64,000 bases of DNA, taken from assembly GCF_003815875.1 (NCBI RefSeq), contig NZ_CP033924.1, positions 930,001-994,000 on the forward strand, read 5' to 3'. Position 1 is the stretch's first letter. Every line of letters begins with the position of its first letter. The notes below the pieces were generated by a model. It ran no database searches. It was not told the DNA's origin and saw nothing but the letters and a program-made list of their open reading frames with translations. Both the position numbers and the translations under genes were made by a program. Shown in pieces: positions 18,483 to 25,591 of this stretch. Source of the stretch: Chryseobacterium lactis. GTDB taxonomy: Bacteria > Bacteroidota > Bacteroidia > Flavobacteriales > Weeksellaceae.

Positions 18483-19077
18483 TGTAGCGTTAATAGGGTT
18501 TTCAATGTGGGCTTCTGCTCAGATTTCACTGGCTGGTAAAGCCAATTTAATATTTCCTACTGGCTCGCCTTCATGGTCTAATATCAAAGGAACTGTGAAT
18601 GATGCGATTGAAGGAACAGGTAAAAACAATGTAGGTTTCAATGTTGGGCTTTCCTTGAAAGTTGCTCTTCCTACTTCACTGTTTGTAATGCCGGAAATTT
18701 ATTATACTCATTTCAAAAATGAGTTTACTACCGAGAACACTACTTTTGATGTTAAAAGTAACCGTATCGATGTTCCGGTTCTTTTGGGATATAACCTTTT
18801 AGGGAATATGTTAGGCGTTTTCGTGGGGCCTGTTGGTAGCTTTAATCTAAGCAAAGACAATACCTATAATGATTTTAAAGAAAATGCCAAAAACAACTTT
18901 ACAGTAGGATACCAGTTCGGAGCACAGCTTGAAATTAAAAAGCTGATTGTAAATGCAAGATACGAAGGTGCTTTCAGTAAAGATGAAAGAAACTTTATCA
19001 ACAAAGTTTCTGGTTCTGAAATCAGATACGACAACAGACCTAACTTATTTATGGTAGGTTTGGGATATAAATTTTAA
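18466..19077 (+). CDS. Outer-membrane beta-barrel protein (porin-like/PorT family)
   Basis: This 203-residue protein has a signal peptide (MKKVLSVALIGFSMWASAQ) and alternating polar/hydrophobic strands ending in an aromatic residue (FMVGLGYKF), as in small outer-membrane beta-barrels of the PorT/OMP_b-brl type. It starts inside the end of mlaF (17-base overlap), so it is translated with the lipid transporter genes. An outer-membrane partner for the Mla system is an attractive inference but unproven. An alternative ATG lies two codons upstream. Confidence 0.72.
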   Translation: MKKVLSVALIGFSMWASAQISLAGKANLIFPTGSPSWSNIKGTVNDAIEGTGKNNVGFNVGLSLKVALPTSLFVMPEIYYTHFKNEFTTENTTFDVKSNRIDVPVLLGYNLLGNMLGVFVGPVGSFNLSKDNTYNDFKENAKNNFTVGYQFGAQLEIKKLIVNARYEGAFSKDERNFINKVSGSEIRYDNRPNLFMVGLGYKF

Positions 19078-19107
19078 TTCAATATCGAAAATAACAACTG
19101 TAAAAAG

Positions 19108-19136
19108 CCCTCAAGTCTAGATTTGAGGGTTTTTAT
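19108..19136. terminator. Bidirectional terminator between convergent genes
   Basis: Stem CCCTCAA/TTGAGGG with a loop of about 8 bases and a T-run on the plus strand. The stop codon of the convergent minus-strand gene lies in the loop, so the two genes share this 3' structure. Confidence 0.75.
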
Positions 19137-19428
19137 TTTGATTGTCCAGTTCAGCCTGACGTTTTGCAATATCAGCAGCCTGCTTTTCCAATTCTTCCTT
19201 TTCTTTCTGTAATTGCTTGAATTCCTTTTTCTTCTGTTCCGCCTTCATGGCACTTCCTTTACTTAGGTACCCTACCAATCCGCCAATGATAAGCCCAATG
19301 CCAACTCCGGCCATCATTCCCATGATGTGAGAAATTTTAATTTGCTCCACGGCAAAATCAGTTGTAAGATAAAAAAGTAAAGCAGAAACTGCTAAAAGAA
19401 TAAGTCCGGTAATTGATAAACTCTTCAT
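19117..19428 (-). CDS. Small membrane protein with coiled-coil tail
   Basis: This 103-residue protein has two hydrophobic helices (about 7-25 and 35-60, the second glycine-rich: GMMAGVGIGLIIGGLVGYL) followed by a charged coiled coil (residues 65-95, rich in K, E and Q). No family is recognised. The codon pattern and the flanking terminators on both sides support a real, singly transcribed gene. Its last codons and stop overlap the terminator of the convergent upstream gene. Confidence 0.65.
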   Translation of the reverse strand: MKSLSITGLILLAVSALLFYLTTDFAVEQIKISHIMGMMAGVGIGLIIGGLVGYLSKGSAMKAEQKKKEFKQLQKEKEELEKQAADIAKRQAELDNQNKNPQI

Positions 19429-19456
19429 AATATTGTGTTTAGGTGGTTACATTAAA

Positions 19457-19495
19457 AAAGCCTTACCAAATTTACTAAAAATTTAATAAGGCTTT
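19457..19495 (-). terminator. Terminator of the M48 protease gene
   Basis: A 9-bp stem AAAGCCTTA/TAAGGCTTT is followed on the minus strand by TTTAATG, 21 bases past the M48 stop. Confidence 0.75.
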
Positions 19496-19515
19496 ACTCA
19501 AGATTAAAATTCTAA

Positions 19516-20322
19516 TTATATTTTTCCTCCTGCAGCCTTATAATATTCTAAAGCTTTTGGTAAATCTTTATTAATATCTGAGATTCTGGTTTCCGGACTT
19601 GGGTGAGTAGACAGGAATTCCGGCTGTCTTGAACCTGAAGATGCTCCTTCCATTCTGTTCCAGAAAGGAACCGCAGCTCTTGGATCATATCCTGCCATAG
19701 ACATCAGATAAAGCCCCATTTCATCAGCTTCTGACTCCTGACCTCTTCCATACTTCAACAAGGCAACCTGTGAACCGATCGGATATACCTTCTGGAATAC
19801 ACTTGCCCATTGTGCATTTGAAATAGCCCCTCCAAGCAACGCTCCTCCATACTGAGCCATCATCGCCTGAGAAATTCTTTCATTTCCATGACCAGCCAAG
19901 GCGTGAGAAACCTCATGCCCCATTACTACAGCAAGTCCGTTATCATCCTTTGTAATTGGCAATATCCCCGTGTAAACAGCTACTTTTCCACCAGGCATAC
20001 ACCATGCATTCAATTCGCTGCTTTGAAGAAGGTTAAATTCCCAGCTGTAATTCGCAAGATCTGATGTTCTTCCAATATTTTGATAATATCTTTCCGCTGC
20101 GTTTTTGATTCTGCTTCCTACATTTACCACTCTCTTTGCATCTGCTGTTCCGGTAATTACCTTACCTTTAGACAATGTCGTTTTATATTCTTGTGCCGAC
20201 ATTGTTAAAATTTCTGAATTATTGGCCAGCTGTAAAGACGATCTCCCGGTAATCGGGTTAGTAGTACAGGCAACGGCCGACAGAGCAATCGCTCCAATTC
20301 CAAATAGATGTGTAAATTTCAT
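19516..20322 (-). CDS. M48 family metalloprotease lipoprotein (BepA/LoiP-like)
   Basis: This 268-residue protein has a lipoprotein signal ending at SAVAC (Cys19), then an M48 zinc peptidase domain with HEVSH at 136-140 and the third ligand in ESEADEMG (probably E198). Bacterial M48 lipoproteins of this size (LoiP, BepA core) act in the periplasm on misassembled outer-membrane proteins. It lacks the TPR tail of BepA. It is divergent from the DUF4251 gene, with an 18-bp palindrome in the shared upstream region. Confidence 0.85.
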   Translation of the reverse strand: MKFTHLFGIGAIALSAVACTTNPITGRSSLQLANNSEILTMSAQEYKTTLSKGKVITGTADAKRVVNVGSRIKNAAERYYQNIGRTSDLANYSWEFNLLQSSELNAWCMPGGKVAVYTGILPITKDDNGLAVVMGHEVSHALAGHGNERISQAMMAQYGGALLGGAISNAQWASVFQKVYPIGSQVALLKYGRGQESEADEMGLYLMSMAGYDPRAAVPFWNRMEGASSGSRQPEFLSTHPSPETRISDINKDLPKALEYYKAAGGKI

Positions 20323-20359
20323 ATTTTGAGTGTTAATAATTCAACATTAACAATTTTTA

Positions 20360-20377
20360 TTCCAAAATATTTTGGAA
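20360..20377. promoter_or_regulatory. 18-bp perfect palindrome in a divergent promoter region
   Basis: TTCCAAAATATTTTGGAA is a perfect palindrome 5 bases upstream of the -7 element at 20382. It lies between the divergent M48 and DUF4251 genes and looks like a regulator-binding site. Confidence 0.5.
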
Positions 20378-20381
20378 ACAA

Positions 20382-20389
20382 TATATTTG
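20382..20389 (+). promoter_or_regulatory. -7 element of the DUF4251 gene
   Basis: TATATTTG matches TAnnTTTG, about 40 bases upstream of the start. The adjoining palindrome occupies the place of the -33 region. Confidence 0.5.
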
Positions 20390-20428
20390 CATACATTTTG
20401 CTGTTTACAAGTAATAATTATGTCTATT

Positions 20429-20977
20429 ATGAAAAAGTATATTTCACTTCTGATGATTTTTGGATTTTTGTTCCTTTTTCAAAGTTGTGCCTCACAAGGA
20501 TCATTAGATTCAAAAACGGTTGATGCTTTAGTGAATTCCCAGGAACTCACATTCAATGCACAGAGAGCAAATCCAATGAATTATGATGTTATTAATGTGA
20601 TGAATTCTATTCCAAACTCCACTTCCACTAGAATATTGGATCTTAATGGAGATTATACTATTGTAATGAATAAAAACAATCTGGATGTAGTACTTCCTTA
20701 TTTCGGAAGGGTATTTAATCCGACTTTTGGTGATACCAGCAGCAACAGCTATAGATTTACTTCAAAAGATTTCACAGTCAATAAATCTCAAAATAAAAAA
20801 GGTACCTGGGTTTTAAGGGTCAAACCTAATGATGTGAAAAATGTTGATGAGATCATTCTCGAGATTTATTCAAGTGGCAGTGCTTTTGTTTCTATGCGAA
20901 GTAATGACAGACAGCCCATTACCTATACCGGATATGTTTCTAAAAATGTAGTAAAACAGGAAAAGGAAAAACTTTAA
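20429..20977 (+). CDS. DUF4251 lipoprotein
   Basis: This 182-residue protein (from the MKKYISLL start; an ATG three codons upstream is also possible) has a lipoprotein signal ending FQSC, then a domain with FNAQRANPM, LPYFGRVFNP and a repeated beta-strand pattern, typical of DUF4251. The family is Bacteroidetes-specific and uncharacterised; the lipid anchor places it in the envelope. Its stop overlaps the stop of convergent meaB by 4 bases. Confidence 0.7.
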   Translation: MKKYISLLMIFGFLFLFQSCASQGSLDSKTVDALVNSQELTFNAQRANPMNYDVINVMNSIPNSTSTRILDLNGDYTIVMNKNNLDVVLPYFGRVFNPTFGDTSSNSYRFTSKDFTVNKSQNKKGTWVLRVKPNDVKNVDEIILEIYSSGSAFVSMRSNDRQPITYTGYVSKNVVKQEKEKL

Positions 20978-21966
20978 TCCCTGTTTTCAGCGGACAAAAA
21001 TTTCTCAACAAATAGCTTTGCTTCGGTACTCGGATTAGAAATCCTGTCTGAAGCATTTTTTTTGTGGATAAGATAGGCTTCTTCCACTGTATTACTTTTT
21101 TTCATTAAGGACAAAATATATTCCTGAACCCAATATTCAAAACGTTTTTCCGCTTGTAGAGTTCGAACTTCTTCAAAACGACCATCTTTCTTTTTAAGAT
21201 CAATAAACTCAGAAATTTTATCATAAACATCACTCAGGCCTTCGTTTTGCAGAGCAGAACCTAGTACAACAGGAATTTTCCACCCTTTTTCTTTTGGAGG
21301 AATAAAATCCAGCGCCCGCTTTAACTCAAGTCTTGTATTTTTTGCTTTCTGAAGATTGTCCTGATCCACTTTATTGATAAAAATAAGATCTACCATCTCC
21401 ATGATTCCTCGCTTTATACCCTGAAGCTCATCTCCACCACCAATGATTTTAAGAAATAAAAAAACATCGGTAATATCAGCAACCAGTACCTCGGATTGCC
21501 CCACTCCTACTGTTTCGATTAAAATATAATCATAGCCTGCAGCTTCACATATCATCATGGTTTCAAAGGTTGTATTGGCAACACCGCCTAAAAAACCGGA
21601 ACTTGGGGAAGGCCGGATAAACGCATTCTCTTCTTTCGCCAATTCTTCCATCCTGGTTTTATCTCCTAAAATACTTCCCTTATTAATTGAAGAACTCGGA
21701 TCAATAGCTAGAACCGCAACTTTTTTACCTTGATTAATAGCCAATCTTCCGAAACTTTCAATAAAGGTAGACTTGCCTGCTCCGGGCACTCCCGTCACTC
21801 CTACCCTGATGGAATTTCCTGTGAAAGGCATGATCTTTTTTAAAAGTTCCTCTGCCTGTATTCTGTGTTCTGCTTTTTTACTTTCAACTAATGTAATCGC
21901 TTTTGCAATCAGGCGTTTATTTCCTGATTGTATTCCTTCCATGAGCTGTTCTGTAGAAAATTTCAT
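20974..21966 (-). CDS. meaB: Methylmalonyl-CoA mutase-associated GTPase MeaB
   Basis: This 330-residue G3E GTPase protects and reloads the B12 enzyme methylmalonyl-CoA mutase. Motifs: Walker A GVPGAGKST near 59-67, the Mg-binding region LAIDPSSS, the switch ETVGVGQSE and the base-specificity NKVD. The start at 21964-21966 (MKFSTEQLMEG) is preferred to a longer in-frame start that adds 31 residues unlike the family. The cognate mutase is at 33771-35903, not adjacent. The gene ends by overlapping the convergent DUF4251 gene. Confidence 0.92.
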   Translation of the reverse strand: MKFSTEQLMEGIQSGNKRLIAKAITLVESKKAEHRIQAEELLKKIMPFTGNSIRVGVTGVPGAGKSTFIESFGRLAINQGKKVAVLAIDPSSSINKGSILGDKTRMEELAKEENAFIRPSPSSGFLGGVANTTFETMMICEAAGYDYILIETVGVGQSEVLVADITDVFLFLKIIGGGDELQGIKRGIMEMVDLIFINKVDQDNLQKAKNTRLELKRALDFIPPKEKGWKIPVVLGSALQNEGLSDVYDKISEFIDLKKKDGRFEEVRTLQAEKRFEYWVQEYILSLMKKSNTVEEAYLIHKKNASDRISNPSTEAKLFVEKFLSAENRD

Positions 21967-22136
21967 TGATTCAAAAGTAATAATTAAAAAGCGAATCATC
22001 AATAGTCTATGCTTAAAGGTAAAACCAAAATCAATTAGCTGGCACTGATTCGTATTCACTATTTCACATTATTTTAATTTTTATTTCTTCTAAATTAAAA
22101 CTACAACCCTCTGTATCAAAGGCCTGCAGAATTTAT

Positions 22137-22144
22137 TACATTTG
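22137..22144 (+). promoter_or_regulatory. -7 element of the cytochrome pair
   Basis: TACATTTG matches TAnnTTTG, 22 bases upstream of the first cytochrome ATG. Confidence 0.45.
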
Positions 22145-22166
22145 TTATATATCAAAAATAAGAAAC

Positions 22167-22460
22167 ATGAAAAAACTCATTGCTGCGGCATCATTCATTG
22201 CTATTCTCCTTGTTTCCTGTACTCCAAAAGCGTCTACATCTCCTGTTACTCCAGGATCTTCAACGTCTACGGCGGAGCAAATCGCACAGGGAAAAACTAT
22301 ATTCGAGAATTCATGTGGAAGATGTCACAAGCTACCGGATCCTACTTCACATAACCCTGTACAATGGGTAGGAATCATGAATTCGATGGCTCCAAAGGCA
22401 AAACTGACAGATGAACAGCATCAGTGGGTTTATGATTATATCGTTTCTGTAAAAAAATAA
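22167..22460 (+). CDS. Monohaem cytochrome c lipoprotein, first copy
   Basis: A 97-residue lipoprotein with a signal ending LLVSC (Cys18) and a haem-attachment motif C50-G-R-C53-H54 in FENSCGRCHK. A methionine-containing stretch (MNSMAPKAKL) can supply the sixth haem ligand. It is a minimal class I cytochrome c fold anchored in the envelope, able to carry single electrons in the periplasm. The next gene is a tandem paralogue. Redox partners are not evident nearby. Confidence 0.8.
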   Translation: MKKLIAAASFIAILLVSCTPKASTSPVTPGSSTSTAEQIAQGKTIFENSCGRCHKLPDPTSHNPVQWVGIMNSMAPKAKLTDEQHQWVYDYIVSVKK

Positions 22461-22476
22461 TTACCAAAACAAAGAT

Positions 22477-22770
22477 ATGGCTATGAAAAAATTAATTTTA
22501 ACAGGTATCGCCGCATCAGCATTTCTGGTGTCCTGTGGACCTAAAAGTGTGGCAGTAACCGGCCCCAAGTATACCTCATCTGAACAACTTGCTCAGGGAA
22601 AAACTATTTTTGAAAACTCTTGCGCCAAGTGTCATAAGCTACCGGAACCTACAAAACATGATGACCAAGGCTGGATAAAAACATTAAGCAGAATGGCTCC
22701 TAAAGCTAAACTCAACGATGAACAACATCAAATGGTCTATGATTATTTAATCTCTGTAAATAAAAAATAA
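22477..22770 (+). CDS. Monohaem cytochrome c lipoprotein, second copy
   Basis: A 97-residue paralogue of the preceding gene, 16 bases downstream in the same transcript. It has a lipobox ending FLVSC (Cys20), haem motif C49-A-K-C52-H53, and the same GKTIFENSC and RMAPKAKLNDEQHQ blocks. The start could also be the ATG two codons later. The linker between lipid anchor and haem domain is shorter and different in sequence, so the duplication is not recent. A long terminator overlaps the stop codon. Confidence 0.8.
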   Translation: MAMKKLILTGIAASAFLVSCGPKSVAVTGPKYTSSEQLAQGKTIFENSCAKCHKLPEPTKHDDQGWIKTLSRMAPKAKLNDEQHQMVYDYLISVNKK

Positions 22771-22798
22771 GCTTTCCTGGGAAAGCTTATTTTTTTTC
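22766..22798. terminator. Terminator after the cytochrome pair
   Basis: A perfect 11-bp stem AATAAGCTTTC/GAAAGCTTATT with a CTGG loop, followed by a T-run on the plus strand. A-runs on the left arm make it bidirectional, so it also serves the convergent M36 gene ending at 22815. Confidence 0.9.
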
Positions 22799-22814
22799 TT
22801 TTAATAGAAGAATA

Positions 22815-25397
22815 TTATCTCACAATCAATTTCTCAACCTGAGTCTTTTCACCTTGTTGGATATGAACCATATATACTCCTTTCTGGAATCCTCTGGTAG
22901 AAATAGCTTTCTTAGAAGCTGATTCTCTGGAATCGGTAAATACCAGTTTTCCTGACATATCAAACATTCTGATTTTAACTTCTTTGGATGATTTATCAAT
23001 ATTTCCTACAAAGAATTCATCATAAGTAGGATTCGGGAAAATGATAAATTTATTATCAACACCTTTAAGATCCTGGGTCGCCAAAGTATTACATTCCTGT
23101 GGAACCGTAAAATCTTCTACCTGATCAGTCCCTACTGCCTTAATTCCGGCAGAAGCATTAACACCCAAGCCTCTTTTCGCAAAAGTATTCCATATCATAC
23201 ATTTGTCTGCGCTTCCATTTCCAGTAGCATCAGCCTTTAGAATAGCATCCCTTCCATCTATAAAGGAAGGGTTACAAACCTGAAGTTTAAGCCCATTCAT
23301 CACAATTTGCAAAGCTCGCGCATTCCCTGAAGTAGCACTTGCCATTACATCACTGTTATATCCATACTTTTCAATATACTTCCAGGTAAGATCCCATAAC
23401 ATAGTCGCCCATATAAAACCTGTTCCATGTGGGATGAATACTGTATTTGTTTTTGCATAGGTATAATCATTTACTGAAAAATCAGGAGAATATTTTGCTA
23501 ACCTGATGCCCACACCGTCCGTTGGCTCGTTAAAAACATAAGTACCCATTCCTCTTGCTAAGGCAGATGTATCACCTGGTCTTGTTGTTAACATTAAAGC
23601 AAAATAATCCGACCAGCCATCACCCATCTGTTCTGCGGACATATCACTTCTAAGGCAACTATATCCCTGCCCTGTTAATCGATTGGAAATCCCATGTCCA
23701 TATTCATGAGCTATGACTCCGTTGTCCAAACTTGAATGCTTATAGCCATTATAATCTTTATTACTTAGTGTAAGATTAATGGTGGTTCCGGCAAGAATTT
23801 CATTTTTAAGATATTCTCCTTCATTTTTCCCAATGTTAAGAGAAGGAATAGTCACTTGGTCATAATAACTCCATGAACTACTATCAGCATCAGCAGGAGA
23901 ATCAGAAGATGGATTATATACAATTACACCGATTGCGCCTGCCTTTTGAGCGTTAAAAACCTGTAGATCATAGTCACAACCGCCATTCTTTATCAGGGCT
24001 ATTCGACCAGTCAAACTTCCGGATACCATAACTGTACAAGCATTATCCGGAACCGTAAGTGCTAAATCACCCGTTTCAAGTGGCCCATAAATAGTACCCC
24101 AAAAAAGGGGCTTAGCCTCTACTCTCGGTCGGGTTGTAATACTGGCTGGAGAATTGTAGTGATATCTTGAAATAGGATCTGATGCCGTATCCGGTCTTTC
24201 AAAGAGATACATCTGCATTCTTGGTGCAGAAACAACATTTACTCTACCAATTACATACTCGTAGCCAGGATCAAAATTAGCATTACTAAAATCACTCCCA
24301 TCAAATGCTTCTGCGTTTACAGCATCATTCCCTAAACCTCCTTTATTGAAATTATTTGTTTGATAATTTCTTGCTGTTTCTGTAAACCCAAACTTGTAGA
24401 AGATGTCATGCATTTTATTATTCATATAAAACAAATTGGTAATGGCAGCATCTCTATACGTCATAGGATTTTCATATCTTCCATCTGCAAAAGGAAAATC
24501 AAAACTAAGTGTACTACCTCCGTCCGGAGAATATCCGGGTGTATTGGTATTGTTCTGATCTGAATATGCATACACATTATTTCCTCTTGTATTGGTATAA
24601 TTATTTGTTCCGTCAGAATGCCATCCTTCCGGAGATGATGTCAAATTCCATGGGTTATTTACAAGTGAACGGGATCCAAAAGTGGGAGCTTCTACCGGTA
24701 GAGGGAAAACGTTATAAGAGCTATTGCTAGGCAACAGTAATGTTTTTGTTCCGGATAACATATTTTTCATTGGAGAAAAATCAGCAAGAGGAGCAGATGT
24801 ATTTTCATTCATCTTATCTGAATGAGCATCATTTTGAAAATTACAGCTAAGCACAGTATTATATTTACTCAATATTTCTCCTGTTGCAGCATCGGCAATT
24901 ACATGCCAGACAGCAGGAGAGTTTTTATCTGAAACAAAAATTTCTTTTGAAAGAACATAAACCCCATTTTTTTCAAAATAAACGTTGGGCAAATAGTCAA
25001 TCTTAGAAATTTCACCGATCCTTAATTTTTTTCTAAGTAAATCTTCTGAAATTTTTTCCTGAGTATTCTTCTGATCAGATACCACGACATTTCTTTTAAA
25101 TTCATTACTTTCGGAAACAACCTTGTTATCTTTAATAAGCACCTTTCCCAAGGCATTATAAATTCTAAGGCCTTTAAAAGTCTGCTGAACGTTTACAATA
25201 GTTAGTCCCAAACTTTTGGATGGGTCTTCATTTAAAATGATAACTTCAGTTTTGTCTGTTGTATTACCTTTCAGTTTCAATTGACTATTTTTTTGATAGT
25301 AATCCTGAATAAGTTTTGCTGAGTTTTGTGCATGCAGCGCACCAGTGGTCAAAGAAACAGCCAAACAGATTGGCAGTAAAAATAATTTTCTATTCAT
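22815..25397 (-). CDS. Secreted M36 (fungalysin-like) metalloprotease with T9SS sorting domain, copy A
   Basis: An 860-residue secreted protease. The start is the ATG at 25395-25397; a TTG two codons upstream is less likely. Order: signal peptide, FTP inhibitory propeptide (about 50-200), M36 catalytic region with HEYGHGISNRLTG, an inserted PA domain (about 445-550), and a C-terminal T9SS type A sorting domain ending KLIVR. The zinc motif HExxH is intact, but the usual third-ligand motif GEGWSD reads GDGWSD, an Asp for Glu change. The tail domain is almost identical to that of copy B. A nutrient-gathering secreted peptidase is the likely role. Confidence 0.9.
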   Translation of the reverse strand: MNRKLFLLPICLAVSLTTGALHAQNSAKLIQDYYQKNSQLKLKGNTTDKTEVIILNEDPSKSLGLTIVNVQQTFKGLRIYNALGKVLIKDNKVVSESNEFKRNVVVSDQKNTQEKISEDLLRKKLRIGEISKIDYLPNVYFEKNGVYVLSKEIFVSDKNSPAVWHVIADAATGEILSKYNTVLSCNFQNDAHSDKMNENTSAPLADFSPMKNMLSGTKTLLLPSNSSYNVFPLPVEAPTFGSRSLVNNPWNLTSSPEGWHSDGTNNYTNTRGNNVYAYSDQNNTNTPGYSPDGGSTLSFDFPFADGRYENPMTYRDAAITNLFYMNNKMHDIFYKFGFTETARNYQTNNFNKGGLGNDAVNAEAFDGSDFSNANFDPGYEYVIGRVNVVSAPRMQMYLFERPDTASDPISRYHYNSPASITTRPRVEAKPLFWGTIYGPLETGDLALTVPDNACTVMVSGSLTGRIALIKNGGCDYDLQVFNAQKAGAIGVIVYNPSSDSPADADSSSWSYYDQVTIPSLNIGKNEGEYLKNEILAGTTINLTLSNKDYNGYKHSSLDNGVIAHEYGHGISNRLTGQGYSCLRSDMSAEQMGDGWSDYFALMLTTRPGDTSALARGMGTYVFNEPTDGVGIRLAKYSPDFSVNDYTYAKTNTVFIPHGTGFIWATMLWDLTWKYIEKYGYNSDVMASATSGNARALQIVMNGLKLQVCNPSFIDGRDAILKADATGNGSADKCMIWNTFAKRGLGVNASAGIKAVGTDQVEDFTVPQECNTLATQDLKGVDNKFIIFPNPTYDEFFVGNIDKSSKEVKIRMFDMSGKLVFTDSRESASKKAISTRGFQKGVYMVHIQQGEKTQVEKLIVR

Positions 25398-25465
25398 ATT
25401 CAAAGGTTTTTTATCGTCCTAATTTACAGACAACTACAATCAAAACATTAAAAACCCTGTTAAAA

Positions 25466-25494
25466 GAAAAAAGAAGACGTATTTTGTCTTCTTT
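25466..25494 (-). terminator. Terminator after M36 copy B
   Basis: A 9-bp stem AAAGAAGAC/GTCTTCTTT with a 7-base loop is followed on the minus strand by TTTTCTTTT. It separates the two M36 genes, about 100 bases past copy B. Confidence 0.65.
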
Positions 25495-25591
25495 CTCCTT
25501 TTTCTGCTTATTTTATTTAATATGTTATGCTATTTTCAAATAATAAATTTCATATGAAGCAGTCTTATATTATGTTAAAATTTAAACTCAA

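Noticed and set aside
21967..22059. A longer start for meaB adding 31 residues.
   Set aside because: The extra residues are hydrophobic and unlike MeaB; the internal ATG gives the family-typical start.
25397..25403. A TTG start for M36 copy A, two codons upstream of the ATG.
   Set aside because: The ATG at 25397 gives the same signal-peptide start as copy B (MNKKL/MNRKL).
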